From JBKEDS01 sp047975545 (GTDB lineage Bacteria > Bacteroidota > Bacteroidia > Flavobacteriales > Flavobacteriaceae), in NCBI GenBank assembly GCA_047975545.1, contig JBKEDS010000011.1, positions 35,370 through 99,369 of the forward strand: a stretch of 64,000 nt of DNA. The letters run 5' to 3'. The notes under the pieces were generated by a model, which saw nothing but the letters and a program-made list of their open reading frames with translations, was not told the origin of the DNA and made no database searches. Numbering within the stretch: the stretch's first letter is position 1; every line of letters begins with the position of its first letter. Positions 8,833 through 16,065 of this stretch are shown here, one piece after another. Position numbers and translations under genes: made by a program.

Positions 8833-8860
8833 ACGCTGCGCTGAGCGGGGTCGAAGCGTC
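8833..8860. repeat. TGAGCG-NN-GTCGAAG intergenic repeat motif
   Basis: The stretch around CTGAGCGGGGTCGAAGC, with short flanking arms ACGCT and AGCGT, matches the interspersed TGAGCGnnGTCGAAG type motif found between genes in many Bacteroidetes genomes. Identification is from memory of the motif. Confidence 0.45.
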
Positions 8861-8918
8861 TTTCTGTTTTATAGCAAAATATATTTATTTAACTGTATAA
8901 AGAAACTGAATTATTATA

Positions 8919-8926
8919 TACTTTTG
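8919..8926 (+). promoter_or_regulatory. Bacteroidetes -7 promoter box TACTTTTG
   Basis: Exact match to the Bacteroidetes consensus TAnnTTTG, 57 bases before the GTG start of the ATP-grasp gene and 28 bases before a possible short leader reading frame. No clear TTTG element was seen at about -33. It probably drives the following two genes. Confidence 0.55.
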
Positions 8927-8946
8927 CGTATAAAATAGAACATACC

Positions 8947-8979
8947 ATGTTGTTTAAATTCATTTTCTTCTTTAAGTGA
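8947..8979 (+). CDS. Possible 10-codon leader peptide, Phe-rich
   Basis: Short frame ATG...TGA encoding MLFKFIFFFK, lying between the promoter box and the ATP-grasp gene. Its TGA stop overlaps the GTG start of the next gene (GTGA), an arrangement suited to translational coupling. Five of ten residues are Phe. In AT-rich DNA such a frame can arise by chance, so expression is unproven. Confidence 0.3.
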   Translation: MLFKFIFFFK

Positions 8980-10271
8980 AAACCAAGCTAAAAGGGTTTA
9001 AAAAATTCCTGTTTGTATCGCGATGGGGCGAAACATTGGATTTGGTAAATACCATAAAATTAGAAGGGCACGAGGTTAAGTTTTTTATTGAAGACAAAGG
9101 CTGCAAGGAAATAGGCTATGGCTTTGTAAACAAGGTTGCCCATTGGGAAAAGCATATCGATTGGGCCGATATTGTCGTGTTCGATTATACGGGCTATGGC
9201 AAAATAGCCTCGGAACTGCGGCAGCAGGGCAAATTGGTGGTTGGAGGTACCGAGTACACCGATAATTTGGAACTGGACCGGAACTTTGGCCAAACCGAAC
9301 TGCAACGCCATAAAATAAAGGTAATTCCCTCGAAAGAATTTACCACTTTTAACGATGCCGTAAACTATATAAAACAATACCCCAATGCCTATGTTTTAAA
9401 ACCCTGTGGCGAAACCCAAGAGCTAAAACAGTTATTGTTCGTGGGGTCGGACGATGAGGGGTTGGACGTTATCAGGGTACTAAAAGCCTACGAAAAATCA
9501 TGGGGCAACAATTTTGGCAACTTTCAACTGCAACGAAAGGTAAAAGGCGTAGAAATATCGGCTTCAGCATTTTTTAACGGAACCGATTTTTTATATCCCG
9601 TAAACATTACCTTCGAACATAAAAAATTATTCCCCAAGGAATTGGGCGTATCAACAGGCGAAATGGGCACCAGCATGTTCTGGACCAAGGATTCGCCTAT
9701 ATTCGAGGCTACGCTACTTCAATTTAAAACCACCTTGGCCAAGCACAATTTTATAGGCCATATCGATATTAATTGTATCGTGAACGGCCATGGTATTTAT
9801 CCGTTGGAATTTACCTCGCGTTTTGGCTATCCACAAATTTGCATCCAAAGGGCAGGTATTACCGAGCCTATGGGCGTGTTTTTATTAAAATTGGCTTTAG
9901 GCGAAAACTTTAAAATAAACGTAAAAAAAGGATTTCAAGTGGGTGCATTTATTGTGGTGCCACCGTTTCCTTATGACGATAGAAAAACCTTCAACCTTTT
10001 TTCAAAAGATGCCGTTGTGGTATTCAAAAAAAACACAAAGGAAGGCGTACACCCCATGCACCTAAAAAATGTTAACGACGAGTGGCTTATTACCGGAAAT
10101 ACGGGTATTGCCGTTTTGGTTACCGGGTTTGGCAATACCATGAAAGATGCCCAAAAAATGATGTACAACCGCATAAGCAACGTTATTGTAAACAATGGCT
10201 ATTACCGTACCGATATTGGCGACCGCTGGGCGGAGGATTCCGACAAACTGTGGTCGTGGGGCTTGTTGTAA
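8976..10271 (+). CDS. ATP-grasp protein, PurD (GARS)-like
   Basis: ATP-grasp ligase-like protein, 431 residues. A Rossmann-like N-terminal part (FKKFLFVSRWGETLDLVNTIK) is followed by an ATP-grasp fold with a nucleotide-binding region (ANAYVLKPCG at about 130-145) and the metal-binding and catalytic segment YPLEFTSRFGYPQ, which matches the EFN-x-RFGDPE motif of phosphoribosylamine-glycine ligase. The PurD N-terminal glycine-rich motif is not clear, so it is probably a paralogue with another acceptor rather than the de novo purine enzyme. The start is GTG; no in-frame ATG lies upstream, and the codon overlaps the stop of a short leader frame. The next gene, an acetyltransferase, follows after 10 bases, which indicates an operon. 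Substrate unknown. Confidence 0.8.
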   Translation: MKTKLKGFKKFLFVSRWGETLDLVNTIKLEGHEVKFFIEDKGCKEIGYGFVNKVAHWEKHIDWADIVVFDYTGYGKIASELRQQGKLVVGGTEYTDNLELDRNFGQTELQRHKIKVIPSKEFTTFNDAVNYIKQYPNAYVLKPCGETQELKQLLFVGSDDEGLDVIRVLKAYEKSWGNNFGNFQLQRKVKGVEISASAFFNGTDFLYPVNITFEHKKLFPKELGVSTGEMGTSMFWTKDSPIFEATLLQFKTTLAKHNFIGHIDINCIVNGHGIYPLEFTSRFGYPQICIQRAGITEPMGVFLLKLALGENFKINVKKGFQVGAFIVVPPFPYDDRKTFNLFSKDAVVVFKKNTKEGVHPMHLKNVNDEWLITGNTGIAVLVTGFGNTMKDAQKMMYNRISNVIVNNGYYRTDIGDRWAEDSDKLWSWGLL

Positions 10272-10281
10272 TCTAAAAAAA

Positions 10282-10728
10282 ATGATGACGTTTAAAGAAA
10301 CCACAAATTTCGAGGCCTTTTTAAATATCTTGCCGCAAGATTGGCAGGAAAGCCTATTGCCCTTTTGGGAAACGTACAAACCAACAACCAAAATTTTTGT
10401 TTTAAAGGATAACGCCCAAATTATAGCCGGAGGATTAGTGTTTGCCCAATGCCCAAACGATATGCTGTACGCCAAAACCGAAGCCGATACGTGGTTTAAA
10501 AAAGGTTACTTATACTTGGGGTATATTTACGTTTTGGAAAGCCGAAGAAACCAAAACCTGGGTTCTATTTGGTTAAATAAGGTAAAAGAAACCATGCCCA
10601 ACCAAAAATTTTGGTTAACTATTGAAGATTTAAAACTTGATGCCTTTTACGTAAAAAACGGTTTTAAACACGTGAAAACGTTGCAAAATAGCGATTCCGA
10701 AGAAAAGCTATATGTTTTTGAGTGTTAA
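10282..10728 (+). CDS. GNAT-family N-acetyltransferase
   Basis: Acetyl-CoA-dependent acetyltransferase, 148 residues when started at the tandem ATG-ATG at 10282. A longer frame runs upstream to 10195 but overlaps the ATP-grasp gene and has no protein-like pattern. GNAT signature: strand-rich N-terminus, then motif A (YLGYIYVLESRRNQNLGSIW, an imperfect R/Q-x-x-G-x-G/A acetyl-CoA loop at about 83-98) and the C-terminal LDAFYVKNGFKHVKTLQ typical of motif B. It probably works with the preceding ATP-grasp protein, but the substrate is unknown. Confidence 0.85.
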   Translation: MMTFKETTNFEAFLNILPQDWQESLLPFWETYKPTTKIFVLKDNAQIIAGGLVFAQCPNDMLYAKTEADTWFKKGYLYLGYIYVLESRRNQNLGSIWLNKVKETMPNQKFWLTIEDLKLDAFYVKNGFKHVKTLQNSDSEEKLYVFEC

Positions 10729-10764
10729 AAACCGTAAATAAAAAATCGTAATTCGTAAAAAGGT

Positions 10765-12222
10765 TTAGTAAATAATAGGTTCTTCCTTTACCGAATAATC
10801 GATGCCCAAATCGTTTTTCCTAATTTGTTTCAGTTTCTTTGTTAACTTTTTCTGAAAATATGAAATGGTTTTGGCATAGGCAGGGTTATTGGCCAAATTG
10901 GTGTACTGCTTCGGGTCTTTTTCCATATCGAACAGTTCTATGCCGCTGGCAGCATCCTCATCGTATTGGATAAAAGCCCATTTTTCGTTTTGTAGCAAGA
11001 ACGATTGTCCGCCCTGCGTTACGCTAAAGGCCATGTCCCTAACTTTATGCTCGGGATTGTCAATGGTTTTTGCCAAACTTTTGCCCTGTATGTGTTTCGA
11101 TGGTTTAAGCCCGGCCAATTCGGCAATGGTGGGGTATAAATCGATAAGCTCGACAAACGAGTTGCAAACCTGTGGTGTTTTGCCCGGTACTTTTATAATT
11201 AAGGGCACGCGAACCGATTCTTCGTGTAGGCTTACCTTCATCCAAAAATCGTGTTCCCCAAGATGAAATCCGTGATCGGAGGTAAAAATTACAATGGTAT
11301 TGTCCTCCAACCCCTCGTCCTTAAGCGCTTGCAGCACTTTGCCCACTTGGGCATCCATATACGATACTGAGGCATAATAAGCCGCAATGGCCTTTTGTTG
11401 TTGTTCCAAGCTCATTTCGGCTTTTTGGGTGGTTACGTAGTTTATGCCACGTTTTGGAATATCGTCCCAATCGCCTTCCACTTTTTTTGGAACGTTAATC
11501 GTATGAAACGGATAGGGGTCGAAATACGATTTTGGCGCTACAAATGGCACGTGAGGCCTAACAAAACCTACGGCCAAGAAAAACGTTTCGTTTTTGTGTT
11601 TTTTTAGTAGTTCCACGGCTTTTTTAGCGGTTTTGCCATCGGAGTGCACCAAATCGTCGCCATCGGCTTTTACAATGGTCATAACGTTTCCGCCCTTGCG
11701 CTCAATGGCACCGTCGGTATTGTTTTGTACCAGTTCGGCCTCGCCCTCGGCTTGCCATTCGGGGCCTTGGCTGTTAAAGCGTTCGGTCCATGAGGCTTCG
11801 TCGTCCTGTCCGTTCGAGCCCAGTTCAATATCTATGGGAACGCCCATATGAAAAATTTTGCTTACCCGGGCGGTATAATACCCGTTGTCCTTAAACAGTT
11901 GCGACCACATTTTGCGGTCGGCACCAATATTTTCGCGACCACTAATATAGTCGTACGACTTTGTGGCATTGGGGTAGTAGCCCGACATAATCGAAGCCCG
12001 CGATGGGCCGCAAACGGGATATTGCGTAAAGGCGTGGGTGTAAAAAGTGCCTTCGGAAGCTAATTTGTCTATATTGGGCGTGTGGCACACTTTGTTTTCG
12101 TAGGCAGAAACGGCGGTTGCGGTTAAATCGTCCGAAATAATAAACAGGACGTTGGGTTTTTTGTCTTGGGCAAAACCGAGAGCAGTAAAGGTTATAAAAA
12201 ATAAGGTAATAAAAGATTTCAT
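10765..12222 (-). CDS. Secreted sulfatase, iduronate-2-sulfatase-like (S1 family)
   Basis: Formylglycine-type sulfatase that removes sulfate esters from sugars in the periplasm; 485 residues with a signal peptide (MKSFITLFFITFTALGFAQ). The metal-binding pair is D31-D32 (FIISDDLTATAV). The C-x-P-S-R signature is present with Cys 71 (PVCGPSRASIMSG), the residue converted to formylglycine by a maturase not seen in this window. A second metal/substrate block is FTSDHGFHLGEHDFWMK. The overall pattern resembles iduronate-2-sulfatase-like subfamilies, which in marine Bacteroidetes act on many sulfated algal sugars, so the substrate is open. It is divergent from the lacZ-type GH2, with a 461-base shared control region. 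It is the only sulfatase in the window. Confidence 0.92.
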   Translation of the reverse strand: MKSFITLFFITFTALGFAQDKKPNVLFIISDDLTATAVSAYENKVCHTPNIDKLASEGTFYTHAFTQYPVCGPSRASIMSGYYPNATKSYDYISGRENIGADRKMWSQLFKDNGYYTARVSKIFHMGVPIDIELGSNGQDDEASWTERFNSQGPEWQAEGEAELVQNNTDGAIERKGGNVMTIVKADGDDLVHSDGKTAKKAVELLKKHKNETFFLAVGFVRPHVPFVAPKSYFDPYPFHTINVPKKVEGDWDDIPKRGINYVTTQKAEMSLEQQQKAIAAYYASVSYMDAQVGKVLQALKDEGLEDNTIVIFTSDHGFHLGEHDFWMKVSLHEESVRVPLIIKVPGKTPQVCNSFVELIDLYPTIAELAGLKPSKHIQGKSLAKTIDNPEHKVRDMAFSVTQGGQSFLLQNEKWAFIQYDEDAASGIELFDMEKDPKQYTNLANNPAYAKTISYFQKKLTKKLKQIRKNDLGIDYSVKEEPIIY

Positions 12223-12683
12223 GGAAAATAGTTATAGATAAGTTTTAGTAATGTAGTTAAAAAATTAAGTATTAATGTAATTGATTGCAAACTACGAAAT
12301 TCTTGTTAAACAAAGGGTGAAGTTTTGGAATTTGTCAGGGCAAATGAAATGTTTGGCTATTTTCAAGCCAAAAACAACTGCATTTTTAGGCGTATAATTC
12401 CACGACTGATTTTATAGAATAGGAATTTTTCTGTTGGCCGCTTCTAAAATGTGTTATTTTTTAGATTGAGGGCGAAACGCTTATGGTTAATCGTTTTTGA
12501 ATATAGAAACCAAAAATATGAAACCTTATATTTTACCGATTCGGACATTTTATATCCCTTTTTTTGACGATTTACCCCCTAAAGTGTTAAAAAAATTAAC
12601 ATAGATTTGAAAATGTAATTAAGTGTCTAAATGACTTTTAATTACGGGTCGCTAAACTACAATAACCATTTTATTAATTATTT
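12223..12683. promoter_or_regulatory. Divergent control region, sulfatase / GH2 beta-galactosidase
   Basis: 461 non-coding, AT-rich bases between two divergent genes. It contains the 26-bp motif also found upstream of susC 3 (12549-12574), and a perfect inverted repeat TGTTAA-N5-TTAACA (12585-12601). CTAAACTA-C-AATAACC lies at 12652-12667, just before the GH2 start; a near copy (CTAAACTA-TTT-AATAACC) lies before susC 3. No ORF or RNA gene seen. Confidence 0.6.
12549..12574 (+). promoter_or_regulatory. Candidate operator, copy 1 of 2
   Basis: Pattern TTTATA-N2-C-N2-TTTTTTGACG-N3-TA, 110 bases before the GH2 start. The second copy at 50651-50676 has the same spacing and agrees at 19 of 26 positions. 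CCCT (12556-12559) and CCCC (12575-12578) lie about two helical turns apart, as tandem AraC-type half sites would. A site for the AraC domain of the hybrid sensor is plausible but unproven. Confidence 0.4.
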
Positions 12684-15600
12684 ATGCGTAAATCGATTCT
12701 TCTTTTAACAGTTTTACTTGTTTCCGCTATTCAGGTTTATTGCCAAGTATTGGGCAACGAATGGGAAAACCCACAACTTATAGAAAAAAACAAAGAAGCC
12801 GCCCGAGCTAAATTTATTTTGTATGCCGACGAACAATCGGCCAAAACCGATAATCCCGAACGTTCAAAATATTATAAAAGCCTAAATGGCACTTGGAAAT
12901 TCAATATTGTTAAAACACCCAATGAACGCCCAACCAATTTCTATAAAGCCGATTTCGACACTTCTTCTTGGAATAATATAGAAGTACCATCCAATTGGGA
13001 ACTCCAAGGTTACGATATTCCTATTTACACCAATGTTACCTATCCGTTTCCTAAAAACCCACCGTTTATCGATGCCAATTATAATCCCGTAGGGAGTTAT
13101 ATAACCACTTTTTCCGTGCCAAGTATCTGGAAGGATAACGAAATTATTTTGCATTTTGGTTCTATTTCCGGTTATGCTAAAATATTTTTAAATGGGGAAG
13201 AAGTAGGCATGACCAAAGCCGCAAAAACAGCGGCCGAATTTAATGTTACCCCTTATTTAAAAACAGGCGATAATGTGCTTGCGGTACAAGTATTCCGTTG
13301 GCATGACGGAAGCTATTTGGAAGATCAGGACTTTTGGCGATTAAGTGGCATTGAACGCGATGTGTACTTGCAGGCCATGCCAAAAACCGCTATTTGGGAT
13401 TATTTTGCAACGGGCAATCTGGATGATACATATACCAATGGTTTATTTCAAGTAGATGTCGATTTACGGCAATTCTCGGGAAAATCACCAAAAAAACAAG
13501 TACTATCCGTGGTGCTTTTCAATGCTGCCGGAACTGAAATCTATTCCGAGGAAAGAACAGCTAGTGCTTCAACCCAAACAATAACTTTCTCTTCAACTAT
13601 AAATAATGTGGAAAAATGGAGTTCCGAAAGTCCTTACTTATATAGGTATATTTTGAAATTATCGAGTAAGGACGGCACTCAAGTGCTTTCAAAAAAAATA
13701 GGCTTCAGAAAAGTTGAAATTAAAAACTCGCAACTCATGGTTAATGGGCGACCGTTAATGGTCAACGGGGTAAATCTTCACGAGCATGACGGCATAAAAG
13801 GGCATGCGCCCGATAGAACAACCATGATGGAGGATTTAACCTTAATGAAACAACACAATATTAATGCCATTAGAATGAGCCATTATCCGCACGATCCTTA
13901 TCTGTACACGCTATGCGACGAATACGGTTTTTATGTGGTGGACGAAGCCAATATAGAAACCCACGGCATGGGGGCAGAATGGCAAAGCTGGTTCGAAAAA
14001 AGCAAACACCCAGCCTATTTGCCCGAATGGGCACCGGCGCATTTGGACCGTATAGCACGCATGTTCGAGCAGGATAAAAACAACACGTCCATTATTATTT
14101 GGTCCATGGGCAACGAGTGCGGTAACGGCCCCGTATTTTATGACGGGTATAAATGGTTGAAGGAGCAGGATAAAACCCGTTTTGTCCAATTCGAGCAAGC
14201 GGGCGAAAATGCCAATACCGATATTGTATGCCCCATGTATCCCAGTATTAAAAGTATGAAGGAATACGCCGGAAATCCTAATAAAACCCGTCCCTATATT
14301 ATGTGCGAGTACTCGCATGCCATGGGCAATAGTAACGGAAATTTTCAAGAGTACCGCGATATTATGAACACCAATAAAAAAATGCAGGGTGGTTTTATTT
14401 GGGATTGGGTAGACCAAGGTTTAAAGGCCGAAACGCCCGAGGGTAAACCATTTTGGGCCTATGGTGGCGATTTGGGTGGCGAAAACCTTCAGCACGACCA
14501 AAATTTTTGTGCCAACGGATTGGTATCGTCCGACAGAGTACCGCATCCCGGGCTTTTTGAGGTGAAAAAAGTATTTCAAAATATAGCGTTCAAGTTAGAA
14601 AACGAAACCAAACTATTGGTAACCAATACCTTTAATTTCACTAATCTAAATAACTATGCGTTTAAGTGGGAACTTGCCGAAAACGGAAGAATAATTAAGG
14701 AAACCTCTTTTGAAGTTTTGGCACAACCCAGCCAAACTCAAGAGGTTGATTTAAACCTACCTGAATTACAGTCAAGTAAGGAGTATTACGTAAACGTTTA
14801 TGCGTATACAAAAAATGAAGCCCCTTTAGTGCCCGCTAATCACGAAGTAGCAAGGGAACAATTTAAAATAGGCGAAACCTCATTCTTCAATTTAACTTCT
14901 AATACAGACGTATCAAACAAGATAACGCACAAGGTTAGTAATGGGGTGTTAGCTTTTTCGAATGCAACAATAAAAGGAGAATTCAACTTAAAAACAGGAA
15001 TGTTAAAACAGCTTTCTTCTGCAAATAATAATTCTGAAATTATTACAAGTTACCCTGAGCCTTTCTTTTGGCGCGCGCCAACCGATAACGACTATGGCAA
15101 CAAAATGCCCGAACGTTTAAAAGTGTGGAAAACCGCCCACAAAGCCCTTGAGGTAAAAAACGTTACAGTTGGAAAATTAACAAATAAAGGACTACCCATT
15201 GAGGTTGCGTTTTTGCTGCCCGAATTAGGTGTGCCATGTCACGTAAGTTATTTAATTGAAAATGAAGGCACCGTACAAGTAACGGCCACTATAAACATGG
15301 AAGGGAAAGATGTGCCGGAGCTCCCTCGGTTTGGCATGCGTATGGTTATAAATGGCAATTACGATAATCTGACATTTTACGGCCGCGGCCCCTGGGAAAA
15401 TTATTCCGATAGAAATACGGCGTCTTTTATAGGAACTTATAACGATAAGGTAGCCAACCAATACACATGGAGCTACATACGCCCCCAGGAAGCAGGCTAC
15501 AAAACCGATGTACGTTGGTTAACCCTAGCCAACGAAAAAAATCAAGGATTAGAAATTATAGGCAATCAGCCATTGGGCTTTAGTGCTTTAAACATGGCTG

Positions 15601-15800
15601 CCGAAACTTTGGACGGCGGCGAAACCAAATCGCAAACCCACCCCACCGATATTGTGGTCGAGGACAAGGTATACTTGCACGTAGACTATAAACAACGCGG
15701 ATTGGGCGGCGATAACAGTTGGGGTACATATCCGCACAAACCCTACCGATTGGAGGACAAAATGTATTCGTATAGTTATAAAATTAAACTTTTAAACTAA
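12684..15800 (+). CDS. Secreted GH2 beta-galactosidase, LacZ-type
   Basis: Glycoside hydrolase family 2 enzyme that would release terminal beta-galactose; 1038 residues, the full LacZ length, with a signal peptide (MRKSILLLTVLLVSAIQVYC) and so periplasmic. Domain order: jelly-roll sugar-binding domain (about 30-220), Ig-like domain (225-340), TIM barrel (345-640), second Ig-like domain (650-730) and the C-terminal beta-galactosidase small-chain domain (from about 760). Catalytic acid/base is E478 (WSMGNECGNG) and nucleophile E542 (MCEYSHAMGNS), both matching E. coli LacZ motifs. It is divergent from the sulfatase and has the candidate operator upstream. A long hairpin follows. Beta-galactosidase is the best fit, though GH2 specificity varies. 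Confidence 0.92.
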   Translation: MRKSILLLTVLLVSAIQVYCQVLGNEWENPQLIEKNKEAARAKFILYADEQSAKTDNPERSKYYKSLNGTWKFNIVKTPNERPTNFYKADFDTSSWNNIEVPSNWELQGYDIPIYTNVTYPFPKNPPFIDANYNPVGSYITTFSVPSIWKDNEIILHFGSISGYAKIFLNGEEVGMTKAAKTAAEFNVTPYLKTGDNVLAVQVFRWHDGSYLEDQDFWRLSGIERDVYLQAMPKTAIWDYFATGNLDDTYTNGLFQVDVDLRQFSGKSPKKQVLSVVLFNAAGTEIYSEERTASASTQTITFSSTINNVEKWSSESPYLYRYILKLSSKDGTQVLSKKIGFRKVEIKNSQLMVNGRPLMVNGVNLHEHDGIKGHAPDRTTMMEDLTLMKQHNINAIRMSHYPHDPYLYTLCDEYGFYVVDEANIETHGMGAEWQSWFEKSKHPAYLPEWAPAHLDRIARMFEQDKNNTSIIIWSMGNECGNGPVFYDGYKWLKEQDKTRFVQFEQAGENANTDIVCPMYPSIKSMKEYAGNPNKTRPYIMCEYSHAMGNSNGNFQEYRDIMNTNKKMQGGFIWDWVDQGLKAETPEGKPFWAYGGDLGGENLQHDQNFCANGLVSSDRVPHPGLFEVKKVFQNIAFKLENETKLLVTNTFNFTNLNNYAFKWELAENGRIIKETSFEVLAQPSQTQEVDLNLPELQSSKEYYVNVYAYTKNEAPLVPANHEVAREQFKIGETSFFNLTSNTDVSNKITHKVSNGVLAFSNATIKGEFNLKTGMLKQLSSANNNSEIITSYPEPFFWRAPTDNDYGNKMPERLKVWKTAHKALEVKNVTVGKLTNKGLPIEVAFLLPELGVPCHVSYLIENEGTVQVTATINMEGKDVPELPRFGMRMVINGNYDNLTFYGRGPWENYSDRNTASFIGTYNDKVANQYTWSYIRPQEAGYKTDVRWLTLANEKNQGLEIIGNQPLGFSALNMAAETLDGGETKSQTHPTDIVVEDKVYLHVDYKQRGLGGDNSWGTYPHKPYRLEDKMYSYSYKIKLLN

Positions 15801-15871
15801 AAAGAGGATAAGGTACGGTATGGAAAAAACATTAAAAGATAAAGTTAGTAGTTTGATTTAGTTTGTTAAAA

Positions 15872-15907
15872 AGGAAGTAAGTACAGTTTGTGCTGTGCTT
15901 GCTTCCT
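15872..15907 (+). terminator. Long hairpin between the GH2 gene and susC 1
   Basis: Arms 15872-15886 and 15893-15907 pair at 15 positions, 13 Watson-Crick and two G-U, around the loop TTTGTG. It starts 72 bases after the GH2 stop and ends 158 bases before susC 1. No clean T run follows, so it may be an attenuator or RNA-processing hairpin rather than a plain terminator. Confidence 0.5.
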
Positions 15908-16065
15908 AATTAAAACTGAAAATAAAATTGCTGTATAAATTAATCTATTCAAAACAACAATTAATAAACTATGTGTATATGAAAAAAAAAATACGAAAAT
16001 AATTAGAAGTCAACTGTCAAACGAGATAGTGGATAAACTTAACAAAATCAACAAAACTACCAAAT

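Noticed and set aside
10195..10281. Upstream extension of the GNAT gene
   Set aside because: It lies inside the end of the ATP-grasp gene and has no family similarity; the tandem ATG at 10282 fits better.
12288..12314. Possible sulfatase promoter on the minus strand (TAGTTTG with TTTG upstream)
   Set aside because: The -7 box has only one base between TA and TTTG, so it does not match the consensus; kept out of the feature list.
13911..14417. 168-codon minus-strand frame inside the GH2 gene
   Set aside because: Antisense shadow of a strongly conserved GH2 barrel; no signal or known domain.
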